DNA of 64,000 nucleotides from Ferrimicrobium acidiphilum DSM 19497 (GCF_000949255.1 NZ_JXUW01000015.1:1-64000); one strand, 5' to 3'; numbered from the stretch's first letter, positions 36,361-44,825 are shown. Made by a program: numbers and translations. The notes: generated from the sequence alone by a model not told the origin.

Positions 36361-38042
36361 TGCGCGGCCATGCGCGCCATCACCTCTTGAGTGGCGCGAC
36401 GGGTAGTCGAGTTGCCAGTAAATATTCTCCGGTTGCTGAGGTCGAGTGGCTCCATGCGAGCGCGATCGACCGCTAGTGTCAGAGCTGATCGAACCATCGT
36501 TAAGTCGCTGGCGGTTGGTGCATCCGGGTCGTTGATCGAAATCAACTGATCGCAAAGGCCAAGCTTTGCCCAGTCGCTAACGCGACGACTCATAGGCAGA
36601 ACCGTCCGCTCCAAGATCTCGAGCGATTCTAGACTTCGCCGGGTGATGCGAGCTGCTGCTGCCTGGTGCATGGCGTGGATCTGAACCCCCGGGTCATCTA
36701 GGGCCAGGATCTGATTGGCCTGGAATCCGTGTGCCAGAAATCCCCCCGAAATTGCCTGGCCGACCACGAGAGCAATGATTGGGTGGCCGGCCATGCGTGC
36801 TGTGGCGTAGGCGTCGACAGCACACGCCAAGACGTGATGCAGGCCCGTTGTCTCTTCGATCCAACCGTAGGCTTGGCTCGGCACGTCAACGATAGCTATG
36901 ATTGGTCGTTTTTCCGTCGGGCGAAGGCTTTGGTCAGTTTTCACTACCTGGATGATCTGCTCGGCCAACACTAGACCTTCGCGGAGTCCCAACTCGCCGT
37001 GCGCTGCGCGATGGTAACGGCTTTCGGGATCTACAGCTATGGACAGAATGACGGCTTCGCGGACATCTAGGCGTAGCTCACCGCGAAGAACTGAGGGACA
37101 CGGTCTCATGAGATCAACTTCGGTGAGTGCCTCGGTCCATATCGTTCCCCGCTCAGGTGTGGATGTCGGAACCTTTCTGTCGGTCTTCAGAGCCTGATGC
37201 GTTGGCGTGTTGGTTTCGATCCATTGTCTAGTTGTGGTCAAGCGCTGCGATCGGTGCGAGTTAGTCGGGTGCACTTTCAGTGCCTCCGCCACTGCCGCTC
37301 GCATGGCACCTACATCGTCTAGAACTAGCCGATCCGCCAGGCCGGCTGCAACTCTAGCCCTGCCTCCGGTTGCTGCCCAGATAGCGCTACGGTCGGTGCT
37401 ATCTATCTCGTAGATTCCAGCTTCGCTCTCGATCACCTCAGGGCCGTTGAGGCTCAATCTGGCTTCAGCGGTCATTATCAAGTGAGTGCATAAGCCAGCT
37501 ACGATGCCCATACCTCCAAAGCAACCGAGTGGGCCAGCGATGACCCCAACGACCGGCTTCAAGCGACGTAGCTCGAGGAGGGCGGCGCAGATCTCGGCGA
37601 TAGCGGCGAGTCCTAGGTTGGCTTCTTGAAGGCGAACACCTCCACTCTCCAGTAGAAGAACTGCCGGTAACGGACCTCCTCTTTCTTGAGCTGCCGCCAT
37701 TGCAAGTGCGGTAGTCATCTTCGCTCCCGAGACCTCGCCGATCGCTCCGCCTGCGAAGGCCTGCTCTATTGAGATAACTACGGATGGCAGACCGAAGATC
37801 TCACCCTTTACCACGATGAGGCCGTCATCGGATTGAGGGACGATACCTTGACTCTCGAGCCAGGGTGATTCAACTCCATCGAAGGGTCCACATAGCTCGC
37901 GATGAGTACCAGCGTCGAGTAACGCCAGTGCTCGTCCCCGGCCGTCTAACTCAATGAAGCTATCCCTCGCAAGCAGTGCTTGCCAAGGTGCTTGGTTGCC
38001 CTGAGCTGGAGTCGAAGTCGATCCGTGGAGACTGCTAGTCAT
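36354..38042 (-). CDS. mdcDE: Malonate decarboxylase beta-gamma fusion
   Basis: The 562-residue protein joins the two carboxyltransferase-like subunits that decarboxylate malonyl-S-MdcC. The beta part (about residues 15-260) has ERGGPLPAVLLLESGGVRLQEAN and GPLGCFGGMGIVAGLC. The gamma part (about 300-560) has AHGELGLREGLVLAEQI, IIAIVDVPSQAYGWIEETTGLHHV and LVVGQAISGGFLAHG. In Pseudomonas and Acinetobacter these are separate polypeptides of about 280 and 240-270 residues. ATG 38042 overlaps the mdcC stop (ATGA). The fusion enforces 1:1 stoichiometry of the two halves. Confidence 0.92.
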   Translation of the reverse strand: MTSSLHGSTSTPAQGNQAPWQALLARDSFIELDGRGRALALLDAGTHRELCGPFDGVESPWLESQGIVPQSDDGLIVVKGEIFGLPSVVISIEQAFAGGAIGEVSGAKMTTALAMAAAQERGGPLPAVLLLESGGVRLQEANLGLAAIAEICAALLELRRLKPVVGVIAGPLGCFGGMGIVAGLCTHLIMTAEARLSLNGPEVIESEAGIYEIDSTDRSAIWAATGGRARVAAGLADRLVLDDVGAMRAAVAEALKVHPTNSHRSQRLTTTRQWIETNTPTHQALKTDRKVPTSTPERGTIWTEALTEVDLMRPCPSVLRGELRLDVREAVILSIAVDPESRYHRAAHGELGLREGLVLAEQIIQVVKTDQSLRPTEKRPIIAIVDVPSQAYGWIEETTGLHHVLACAVDAYATARMAGHPIIALVVGQAISGGFLAHGFQANQILALDDPGVQIHAMHQAAAARITRRSLESLEILERTVLPMSRRVSDWAKLGLCDQLISINDPDAPTASDLTMVRSALTLAVDRARMEPLDLSNRRIFTGNSTTRRATQEVMARMAAQW

Positions 38043-38341
38043 GAGCAACTCGCCTCTATTGCTTGAAGCAATCGGAGAGCAACGACTCCTGGAGTGGCAC
38101 CAAAGTCATTGAGCTCATAGCGCCCAGCGACTGGATGGCGGTCGAAGAATCGATAGAGCGCTGCTTGCCAAAGCTCTGCGAAACCGTCGACGCTGGTGCG
38201 TACGCGTACAAGAGCCTGGGCACTAGCGTTCCCTGTGTCCGGAAAGAGTAGTACCTCTAGGTCGCCGGAGCTGACCACACCGACTCGAGCTCTCCTTAGG
38301 GCAGGGATGTCAGCCGGGAAGTCAAAATGAAGCGTTTCCAT
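38039..38341 (-). CDS. mdcC: Malonate decarboxylase acyl-carrier protein (delta subunit)
   Basis: The 100-residue MdcC carries the modified serine in VVSSGDLEVLLFPD, plus METLHFDFPAD at the start and ELNDFGATPGVVALRLLQ at the end, as in the family of about 99 residues. ATG 38341 fits the family start and has AAAGG 10 nt upstream. ATG 38350, which overlaps the mdcB stop, is an alternative adding three residues. A still longer frame from 38437 runs inside mdcB and is unlikely. It carries the 2'-(5-phosphoribosyl)-3'-dephospho-CoA cofactor made by MdcB and attached by MdcG. Confidence 0.9.
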   Translation of the reverse strand: METLHFDFPADIPALRRARVGVVSSGDLEVLLFPDTGNASAQALVRVRTSVDGFAELWQAALYRFFDRHPVAGRYELNDFGATPGVVALRLLQAIEASCS

Positions 38342-38346
38342 AAGAC

Positions 38347-39315
38347 TCATCCTTTCATGAGCAGTGAATGAAGTGGCGTGGGTTGGCTTGATCGGGGATG
38401 GAGACTTTTTCGATGCATCTTGATGCAGGAGCGCCAAGAGTGACCACCAGAGGACAGTGCCTCTAGGAATAGTCCAGCGGCTAATAGATCTGCGCTCCCA
38501 CCGGGAGAGATTCCCGCGATTGTAAGAGTTTGGTCGAAGGCCCGTAGTTTTTTCATGCCCGAGGTGGTACCTGATCCGCCAGCAAGTAGTACTTCTCGGA
38601 CGCCTTCGCGTACCAAGGCAAGTGCTGAGAGGCCGCCCCGGTGGACTACGCAGGTATCTTGCAGACTTGCCATGACGGCTAACAATGCATCGATGGCTGC
38701 CAGGTGTGGACCGTGCACGGCAAGGCGGGATTGATAGACCGGAAGGGCGATTGCTATCGCATGAGGGAAACCAGCTTTGGCTTCGGCACGAGCTCCGCCG
38801 ATTTGGTAGATGCGTCGCACTCGTTCTCCATTTGAGATGGTGACGTAATCCGAAGACAGATTAGACGTCGAAGGGTCGGGTAGGGCTGCCAGTCTTGCGG
38901 CAATACCGGTTACCATTGCTGCGTCGCCACCACCTAGGGCTGCACTTGTGACGAGCAACCCGAGTGCCCAGAGTGCACCACGGTGAGTATTGACTCCGTT
39001 GGTGATGTCGAGCACGCGAGCCTCACCTTCCCGTCCGATTCTGCCAACTTCGCTACGGAGGTTGGATCCAAGCACTCCATAACGTCCAGCTAGCGCCAAC
39101 TCAACGAATGTTGACCGCAGGGTCTCCGCTGAGGTTAGGAGGAGTTCGATGTCCATGTCACTGTGGGCTCCTGATCCGGCTGAGTCCACTAACCCTGGTT
39201 TGGGCGTTAAGTGTGCTTCGAATACAAGAGCATCGACTGCTAACTCGGCCAGAAAATGAGGGTCGCGCATAGGTGGCGTAAAAGATTTGCCGGAACTGAT
39301 GTGAGTTGTTACCAA
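38347..39315 (-). CDS. mdcB: Triphosphoribosyl-dephospho-CoA synthase
   Basis: The 322-residue CitG/MdcB-family enzyme has LTPKPGLVDSAGSGAHSDMD, TNGVNTHRGALWALGLL and ISPGGSADLLAAGLFLEAL. It makes the prosthetic-group precursor of MdcC from dephospho-CoA and ATP. TTG 39315 overlaps the mdcA stop; ATG 39270 (MRDPHFLAEL) is also possible and begins at the conserved part. The basic C-terminal 30 residues (SWRSCIKMHRKSLHPRS) extend beyond the usual family end. Confidence 0.92.
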   Translation of the reverse strand: MVTTHISSGKSFTPPMRDPHFLAELAVDALVFEAHLTPKPGLVDSAGSGAHSDMDIELLLTSAETLRSTFVELALAGRYGVLGSNLRSEVGRIGREGEARVLDITNGVNTHRGALWALGLLVTSAALGGGDAAMVTGIAARLAALPDPSTSNLSSDYVTISNGERVRRIYQIGGARAEAKAGFPHAIAIALPVYQSRLAVHGPHLAAIDALLAVMASLQDTCVVHRGGLSALALVREGVREVLLAGGSGTTSGMKKLRAFDQTLTIAGISPGGSADLLAAGLFLEALSSGGHSWRSCIKMHRKSLHPRSSQPTPLHSLLMKG

Positions 39316-40985
39316 CTTCGGAACCTTGCAGGTGGATTGTAGAGTCCGCCGGACCAGGCCACCAGGTCCTCTATAGTCTTAGCGGCCAGCAGGCGGCGAT
39401 CTGCGCGACGAACATCTACTCCGAGATCAGATGGGAGTGAAACTAATCCGTCTTGGCGCAGTCTTTCGGTGGTACCCGCATTCCCAGTCGCTCCTACCGG
39501 GCTGACTCCAGCGATCGCGGCAAGGGCATCGCGTCGGTCTGCCAGGCTGTGAGCCCTCCAAAGATGCGCAATACCCTCTTCGGTGACCACATGGGTTACG
39601 TCGTCTCCATAGATCATCACAGGTGGAACCGGGAAGTTTGCCTTCCGACCGACTTCAAGTGCATCTAGAGACTCCACGAAGGTCGGTTCACCACCCCTTT
39701 GGAAGGTCTCGGCGACCTGAACCACCAGTTTCCGACCTCGTAGCCCTACTCCTTCTCCGCTCAGCAAGCTAAGCCATGCCGGGCTGGCGTGGCGACGGCC
39801 GTGCGGATCATGCCCCATATTCGGAGCACCACCAAATCCACTCAAGCGACCGGCTGTGACTGTGGAAGAGTTGGCATCAGCATCGATTTGCAGCGACGAA
39901 CCGATGAATAGGTCAACCCCATATTGCCCGGCGAGTTGAGCCAGGACCCGATTGGATCGCAAGGAGCCGTCGCGTCCGGTGAAGAAGATGTCTGGGCGAT
40001 TCGCTACGTAGTTCTCCATCCCTGGCTCACCCCCAAAACACGCAACCGACTCAACCCACCCGCTCTCTATGGCCGGGATGAGGGTGGGGTGAGGGTTAAG
40101 TACCCAGTTTCGAGCGATAGTGCCGCGCAGTCCGAGTTCTTCGCCATAGGTGGGTAGCAACAGCTCGATAGCGGCGGTATTGAATCCGATACCGTGGTTG
40201 AGGGAGGTCACTTGGTGGCGCTCGTAGATCCCGCGTATGACCATCATCGCTTGAAGGATGTGGATGGGGCCGATGTGGCGAGGATCTCGTGTGAAGAGAG
40301 GCTCGACTCGATAGGGGTCAGGGCTGACGACTACCACATCGACCCAGTCAGCTGGGATGTCGACTCTAGGAACCCTCGCCACCCGTTCATTCACCTGTAC
40401 CACCACAAGCCCACCACTGAAGGCGGTTGCCTCGGCGATGGTCGGTGTATCCTCCGTGTTGGGCCCGGTGAATAGGTTCCCTGCTTCATCGGCCTGCTCG
40501 GCGCAAAGAAGTGCCACCTTCGGTATAAGGTCGACGAACATGCGAGCATACAACTCCACATAGGTGTGCACTGCGCCGACTCGCACCACACCATCCTCTA
40601 TCAATTGTGAAATTCGTAGGCTTTGCGGACCTGAGTAGGCGAAGTCAAGTAACGACGCCAGTTTGCGTTCAAAGAGGTCGAGATGAGTGGGAAGGCTGAC
40701 AGAGGAGATCAGCATGTGCAAGTCATGGATTTTCTTCGGGTCGAGTCCAGCAAGTGTTGTTGCGAGGAAGTCAGCCTGCTTTTGGTTGTCGCCCTCGAGT
40801 GCCACCCTGTCACCCGGCTGGAGTAGGAGTTCGAGCACCTCGGACATTGTGCTGGAGTCGACGTAGACGCCACGCATGAATCCAGCGATTCTCTCGAGAC
40901 GAGCTTGTTTGGATGCACGACGGTTTGACCAGGTAGTAGCAGAACCCGAGACTCTCGCATCTTTGTTATCACTAGAACCTGGCAT
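39309..40985 (-). CDS. mdcA: Malonate decarboxylase alpha subunit (acetyl-ACP:malonate ACP transferase)
   Basis: The 558-residue MdcA of the CoA-transferase fold swaps acetyl for malonyl on MdcC. Landmarks are WSNRRASKQARLERI near the start, GDRVALEGDNQKQADFLA, IHDLHMLISSVSLPTHLDLFE, SLNHGIGFNTAAIELLLPTYGEELGLRG, SGFGGAPNMGHDPHGRRHASPAW and the end PARFRSW. ATG 40985 is chosen over the longer 41093 frame because the latter overlaps the divergent lysR start and lacks family sequence. The gene appears leaderless: TATAGT lies 6 bases before the ATG. Confidence 0.93.
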   Translation of the reverse strand: MPGSSDNKDARVSGSATTWSNRRASKQARLERIAGFMRGVYVDSSTMSEVLELLLQPGDRVALEGDNQKQADFLATTLAGLDPKKIHDLHMLISSVSLPTHLDLFERKLASLLDFAYSGPQSLRISQLIEDGVVRVGAVHTYVELYARMFVDLIPKVALLCAEQADEAGNLFTGPNTEDTPTIAEATAFSGGLVVVQVNERVARVPRVDIPADWVDVVVVSPDPYRVEPLFTRDPRHIGPIHILQAMMVIRGIYERHQVTSLNHGIGFNTAAIELLLPTYGEELGLRGTIARNWVLNPHPTLIPAIESGWVESVACFGGEPGMENYVANRPDIFFTGRDGSLRSNRVLAQLAGQYGVDLFIGSSLQIDADANSSTVTAGRLSGFGGAPNMGHDPHGRRHASPAWLSLLSGEGVGLRGRKLVVQVAETFQRGGEPTFVESLDALEVGRKANFPVPPVMIYGDDVTHVVTEEGIAHLWRAHSLADRRDALAAIAGVSPVGATGNAGTTERLRQDGLVSLPSDLGVDVRRADRRLLAAKTIEDLVAWSGGLYNPPARFRSW

Positions 40986-41080
40986 AAAGCTACTATAGCG
41001 TTGATCAATATTGGCGTGTACTACATTGATTACATGATAACCAATACCGAATTGCATAGATCTTCGGACGAAGGACGGGC
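40986..41080. promoter_or_regulatory. Divergent mdcA/lysR promoter region with LysR-type inverted repeat
   Basis: On the minus strand TATAGT (40992-40997) lies 6 bases before ATG 40985, the spacing of a leaderless -10. Further up, atcaat (41004-41009) and attgat (41025-41030) form an inverted repeat with a 15-base spacer, and ttgatcaa (41001-41008) is itself palindromic. LysR regulators usually bind such T-N11-A-like sites between the divergent genes, so this is the likely site for the protein at 41081. Confidence 0.5.
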
Positions 41081-42016
41081 GTGACGGCACCAAAGAGCGA
41101 GTTGGTTCGGCTAAGGCATATCCTCTGCCCGCAGCTAAGCGAGTTCGTCGAGATAGCGCGGGTGGAGAATCTCACTTCGGCCGCCCGTTCCCTGGGCGTT
41201 CAACAGCCCACTCTCAGCAGGTCACTTGCCCGGCTACAGCGCCAACTTGGGGTGCCTCTGTTCGTGCGACAGGGAAGATCGATTCGTTTGACTAAGCAGG
41301 GTCGTTCTCTTCTGGCGTGTGGAGAGAGAACCTTAGCCACTTTAGAGACCGGAATTATGGAGTTGATAGCGGACGACGATCCTGTCATCGGGCTTGTCCG
41401 GTTCAATTTCTTGCGCAGCTTTCGTGCCCGGGCCGTGCCCGATATCCTCAAGGGGTTTCGACGCGATCACCCTGGAGTTCGCTTCTCGCTAGGACAGGGG
41501 AGCACGGACTCCATCGTTGCAGCTATTACCGAGGATCGAGTGGATATCGGCATAGTCGCGCCTCCTTCAGTTGATCACCGAGTGACGTCGGTGCAGCTGT
41601 GGAGCGAGCCTATGGAGCTGGTAGTTCCCTCTAGTCATCGTCTTGCCGACGCTACAGAGGTTGACCTGACAGATGTCGCTGATGACGAGTTCATCGTTTT
41701 GCAACAAGGGTATGGTACGCGTACACTCGCCGATCTCCTGTGCACGCGGGCCGGGTTCAGTCCACGAGTCGCCTTCGAGACCGAAGACGTTACGCTTGCA
41801 CGAGGTCTCGTGGAGGCTGGGTTTGGAGTGGCGCTTCTCCCGTCCATAGAGGAGGAGACGCACAAGGGTGTCGTCGCCCTTCGACTTGTGGATCCCAAGG
41901 CATCACGGAAGGTATCTTTAACCTGGACCTCTGAGCGCCCCCTCGGCGAAGCGGTAGTAACCTTTCGCAACTTCGTCATTCAGCTCTTCTCGGGAGCATC
42001 AGATCCAAACACATGA
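41081..42016 (+). CDS. LysR-family regulator, divergent from the malonate operon
   Basis: The 311-residue regulator has an N-terminal winged helix (QLSEFVEIARVENLTSAARSLGVQQPTLSRSLARLQRQLGVPLFVR, about residues 18-64) and a two-lobed ligand domain (VRFNFLRSFRARAVPDILKGF..., VDIGIVAPPSVD). GTG 41081 gives the normal length. Malonate operons often carry a divergent LysR activator (MdcR) that responds to malonate, and placement here fits that role; the gene name is withheld because orthology is not tested. Confidence 0.92.
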   Translation: MTAPKSELVRLRHILCPQLSEFVEIARVENLTSAARSLGVQQPTLSRSLARLQRQLGVPLFVRQGRSIRLTKQGRSLLACGERTLATLETGIMELIADDDPVIGLVRFNFLRSFRARAVPDILKGFRRDHPGVRFSLGQGSTDSIVAAITEDRVDIGIVAPPSVDHRVTSVQLWSEPMELVVPSSHRLADATEVDLTDVADDEFIVLQQGYGTRTLADLLCTRAGFSPRVAFETEDVTLARGLVEAGFGVALLPSIEEETHKGVVALRLVDPKASRKVSLTWTSERPLGEAVVTFRNFVIQLFSGASDPNT

Positions 42017-42183
42017 GGAGGTGTACCTGGCTATCGTTAACGGTGTCGACTAGGAGAGATTTACCAAGATGTATGGTCAAGCAGAGTGATCTGCCCTGTT
42101 TGCTGAGGAACTCCAAAGCGCTCCGCTACGAGTGGCATAGGTAAGCGCGGTTCGGTGTCCCATTTGGTGAGCAAGTCCAGCCG

Positions 42184-42402
42184 ATGGGCCAACTGGAACT
42201 CAAGGGACCCTCGGGCGTGTTTATGCACGCTATGATCTATGGGTCAGGTATCGGCCGCATCGGAACACCCTCCGACATCTCTAACGCTGTCTCTTTCCTT
42301 CTAAGCGGCGAGGCATCATTCATCACCGGAACGGATCTTCTAATCGATTGTGGAGTGGTCGGGTCGATTACGACGAATCCTCCGCAGCGTCTGCTCAACT
42401 AG
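42184..42402 (+). pseudogene. SDR-family oxidoreductase, C-terminal fragment
   Basis: The last 45 residues of the 72-residue frame ([34 protein letters not shown]) are the characteristic end of a short-chain dehydrogenase; the family is about 250 residues. The first 25 residues do not fit, and no Rossmann or YxxxK part is present upstream in any frame. It is gene debris between the LysR gene and an insertion-sequence fragment. The 42017-42183 stretch before it shows no gene. Confidence 0.8.
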
Positions 42403-42410
42403 AGAGGTAG

Positions 42411-42479
42411 CGCGCACGGTTCCGAACTCCTTTTTGATGGGTTTCCAACACAAAATTTAGAACTCAGAAACCGTGCGCG
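42411..42479. repeat. 11-bp inverted repeat before TnpB fragment
   Basis: cgcgcacggtt (42411-42421) and aaccgtgcgcg (42469-42479) are perfect inverted copies around a 47-base loop. The repeat separates the SDR fragment from the TnpB fragment and may be a terminator or an insertion-sequence end structure. Confidence 0.6.
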
Positions 42480-42527
42480 TCTCTCGTATAGGCATTTCAG
42501 CCCGAAATACCCCGTTGAATAGGGACT

Positions 42528-43073
42528 ATGGATCAAATCCAGGCCAAATCTATCCACATGAATGTCAATAGAGCCGACCTTAACCTCGCTGCCATGAAAC
42601 GGAGCATGGGAAGACGGGCATTCCGCCGTTCGGTATCTGATGCCGGACTCGGAGCCTTTCGACCAACGCTTACCTACAAGGCAGAACGTGTGGGAGTGAA
42701 GGTAGTCGTTGTAAATCGCTTCTTCCCGTCATCACAGATCCACCACAACTGCGGAGGCAGACTAACGGGTGCAAAGCTCGCTAAAAGGCTGACCTGTGAT
42801 ACCTGCCACGTTGAGGTAGATCGCGATGAGAATGCTTCGCTAAATATCCGTGACTGGTCGGTTATCAGTTGTGGGCTAGTTGAGTCCAGCGCCCTGTTCG
42901 TTCCCAGGCCATTTGGTACAGGCGACAGTTCAGATGATGGGATGACTCATCACCTGGAGAGAGCATGTAAGACCGGTAGCAATACTGGCCGTGCTCGGCG
43001 AGGCAAGAACAACCCTCGAAGGAATGAGCATGAAGTCCGAGACGAGAACCTTGAAAAAGGTGCATCTAAGTGA
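42528..43073 (+). pseudogene. TnpB fragment (IS200/IS605-type), C-terminal part
   Basis: The 181-residue frame carries LNLAAMKRSMGRRAFRRSV, YKAERVGVKVVVVNRFFPSS, then a degenerate zinc ribbon (CGGRL...LTCDTCHVEVDRDENASLNIRDW) with the last RuvC Asp in DRDENASLNI. One zinc-ribbon cysteine position reads SSQIHHNCGG in place of SSKxCxxCG. About half of a 400-residue TnpB is missing upstream and the first RuvC residues are absent. The tail after 42951 belongs to a sequence repeated at 45923. It is not closely similar to the remnant at 8550-9147. Confidence 0.82.
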
Positions 43074-43105
43074 GTGACTCACCATTTATCACTCAGATGC
43101 AACGG
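42951..43105 (+). repeat. IS right-end repeat, copy A
   Basis: About 155 bases, from cacctggagagagcatgtaa to ctcagatgcaacgg, repeated directly at 45923-46078 with scattered changes. It covers the TnpB 3' end and a terminal stem (gcatctaagtga 43062-43073 with tcactcagatgc 43089-43100, 11 of 12 pairs). In TnpB elements this position corresponds to the right end and the omega RNA 3' region; functional status unknown. Confidence 0.8.
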
Positions 43106-43152
43106 CTGACGGTGTAGCTGCGATTGGGCTGAAGTTCAGAGATACCGTACTT

Positions 43153-43542
43153 TCAGACACGATCGAGCATCAGTGGCGTATGACGTGCGAGCACATCAAA
43201 ATTAGCATCGGCCTGGAGAAGCGGTATGTGGGCGCGAATAGCGTGGGCGGCAATGAGGCAGTCGATCAACTTACGAACGGTCTCACCGCCGCGGCGGCAT
43301 CCTCGGTACAGCGCGGCGGCATCCTCGTAGTCGGTTGGCGATGTCTCAAGAGTGGTGGCACGTGCAAGAAGGCCACGCAGGGACCGGAGGTGGGCTTCGT
43401 CGCGCGCCCCTGCAAAGACCTCCATACGAACCGGATCGCAAGTAGCAATCTCTAGACCAAGTAGCTCGGTAACCCTCTCACAGCTCGGACTCCCTGTGTC
43501 GCGCAGGAACTCGATCCAGGCTGAGGTGTCAACCAAGATCAT
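43153..43542 (-). CDS. vapC: PIN-domain ribonuclease toxin
   Basis: The 129-residue PIN-domain protein has the first Asp in ILVDTSAWIEFLRD, the glutamate in VRMEVFAGA, the second Asp in RKLIDCLIAAHAI and the third in LLQADANFDVLARH, so all four acidic residues are present. VapC toxins cleave specific RNAs, often tRNA or rRNA. Its ATG overlaps the antitoxin stop (ATGA). It lies 48 bases after IS-end repeat copy A, inside the island bracketed by the two copies. Confidence 0.93.
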   Translation of the reverse strand: MILVDTSAWIEFLRDTGSPSCERVTELLGLEIATCDPVRMEVFAGARDEAHLRSLRGLLARATTLETSPTDYEDAAALYRGCRRGGETVRKLIDCLIAAHAIRAHIPLLQADANFDVLARHTPLMLDRV

Positions 43543-43742
43543 CCGGCTCGGCTGGAACGCTGCGCGTCAAGGTCGCCCTCCCACCCTGACCCGCGCAATC
43601 GAAGGGCCTCATCGAGGTCAAGTGCTTCCAAGGCGATGGTTCGCAGAGCGAAATTTACCGCCTCCCGCTTGGTGGAAAGGTGGTAGCGGCGCATCACCGC
43701 ATCACAGGCCTTGTCATCGATATCAATGTTGGTGCGTGCCAT
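43539..43742 (-). CDS. vapB: VapB-type antitoxin
   Basis: The 67-residue antitoxin has a ribbon-helix-helix N-terminus (ARTNIDIDDKACDAVMRRYHLSTKREAVNFALR) and a C-terminal tail (ALDLDEALRLRGSGWEGDLDAQR) that would occupy the toxin active site. This is the VapB-2 (DUF2191-like) arrangement. ATG 43742 is chosen over upstream in-frame ATGs because it begins at the fold and directly follows the promoter; TATGCT lies 6 bases upstream, suggesting a leaderless mRNA. Confidence 0.9.
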   Translation of the reverse strand: MARTNIDIDDKACDAVMRRYHLSTKREAVNFALRTIALEALDLDEALRLRGSGWEGDLDAQRSSRAG

Positions 43743-43760
43743 ACACATAGCATACACATA
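43740..43760. promoter_or_regulatory. VapBC promoter with tandem operator repeats
   Basis: catacacata occurs twice in tandem (43740-43749 and 43751-43760; tatgtgtatg on the coding strand), overlapping the predicted leaderless -10 TATGCT and the vapB start. RHH antitoxins bind such short repeats, so this is the likely autoregulatory site. Confidence 0.6.
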
Positions 43761-44042
43761 TGCTGTCTCTGCTCTCATCAGACCCAGCATCAACTTTGGT
43801 CGTGAGTCGTACCCAGGTAAGCAAGCCGTTTACTGCGATGTGGGCACACAAACCCGGCCGCTCCGGTTAAAAATAGCGGTCTTCGTCGCGCATCCACTGA
43901 ATCCAGTAATTACGTGCCTCTTCGCCATCGTGCTCAAGTCCATGCCTTAATCGTTCTCCACGTGGTGTTAATAACAAGTACCCGTAATTCTTGAAACCTA
44001 TAGATGGTATCTTGTTTCCAGTTCAATTGTGGTGCATACTGA

Positions 44043-44807
44043 TGTCGTCAAATTATCAACGTATGTCAAGAGAGAGGAGTCTCCAAGAAGCCCGGGGCGG
44101 TTCAGTTTCAGTACTCCCATGATGGAGTTCGAAGCTGGGCGTACGATACATCCCTACCGTCAACTGCTAGACCAGGATATTCCACGAGCGGTACCGTGGC
44201 AATGCTGGTCGGCCCCACCGGCGGGCTTGATCTATTTTTGGCACCAGCGCCCGGTACTGCCAGCTCTCCAGCGACGCTGTGGCAAAGCAACAGTAGCGGA
44301 GGAAGTTGGGTTGGCCATAGCGTTCCGTGTGGATTCTCTCCCTGCGCGGTGGCGCTTGCCGTGGGGCCAGCAGGAGAACTCGTAGCCGGATGTGGGAGCG
44401 AGCCTGGGACAGGTCAGCAGCCAAAGTCCATCGCTGTTTCGTCGAACAACGGGACAACTTGGAAGACGGTGCTTGCTTGTCAATTTTCCTTAACGATCCC
44501 TACCACGTGTCTCCACTCTCCGCTCGTCAATGGATATCTCGGTGAACTCGTAGTGCCCATTAGCACAAGAATCGTTCTTGTCGGCTCGAGAAGCCCCCTA
44601 CTCGTTTCCTCCAACGGTGGTACAAGCTGGGCACCTTCGCCAAGTGTCGCCGCCGATTGCAGAGGAGGTACGCTTCAAATCCATTTCCTCAACTCCCAAG
44701 TGGGATTCTTACTTGGTGACGACGCGAACCTAGGAGAGGATCCGGTCATCTGGCGCACGAGCGATGGCGGTAGCTCCTGGACGACGGTAAGCTCGCAACG
44801 GAAGTGA
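44043..44807 (+). pseudogene. Asp-box/BNR-repeat protein, 5'-truncated
   Basis: The frame is open from 44043 to 44807 but has no start codon before GTG 44196. It already reads FQYSHDGVRSWAYDT upstream of that GTG, which belongs to the repeat fold. Asp-box blades follow: SNSSGGSWVGH, SSNNGTTWKTV, SSNGGTSWAPS and TSDGGSSWTTV, each SxDGGxxW-like. No signal peptide remains, although such beta-propeller proteins are usually exported. Either translation starts at 44196 (203 residues) or the gene is a relic. It lies within the IS-bracketed island. Confidence 0.7.
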
Positions 44808-44825
44808 CAGAACCCGTCACTTCCG
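44799..44825. terminator. Bidirectional terminator-like hairpin
   Basis: cggaagtgac (44799-44808) and gtcacttccg (44816-44825) form a perfect 10-bp stem with a 7-base loop. It overlaps the stop codon of the Asp-box gene and lies 20 bases from the end of the convergent aquaporin gene. No T tract in either direction. Confidence 0.65.

Noticed and set aside
35692-36555. Long mdcG frame starting at 36555
   Set aside because: The first 65 codons lie inside mdcDE and do not resemble MdcG; GTG 36360 overlapping the mdcDE stop fits the operon pattern.
39309-41093. Long mdcA frame starting at 41093
   Set aside because: It overlaps the divergent lysR start and adds 36 residues without family similarity; ATG 40985 with its own -10 is preferred.
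43876-44015. Minus-strand open stretch reading YGYLLLTPRGERLRHG and onward
   Set aside because: No start codon, about 45 residues and no recognised family; possibly debris but not supportable as a feature.
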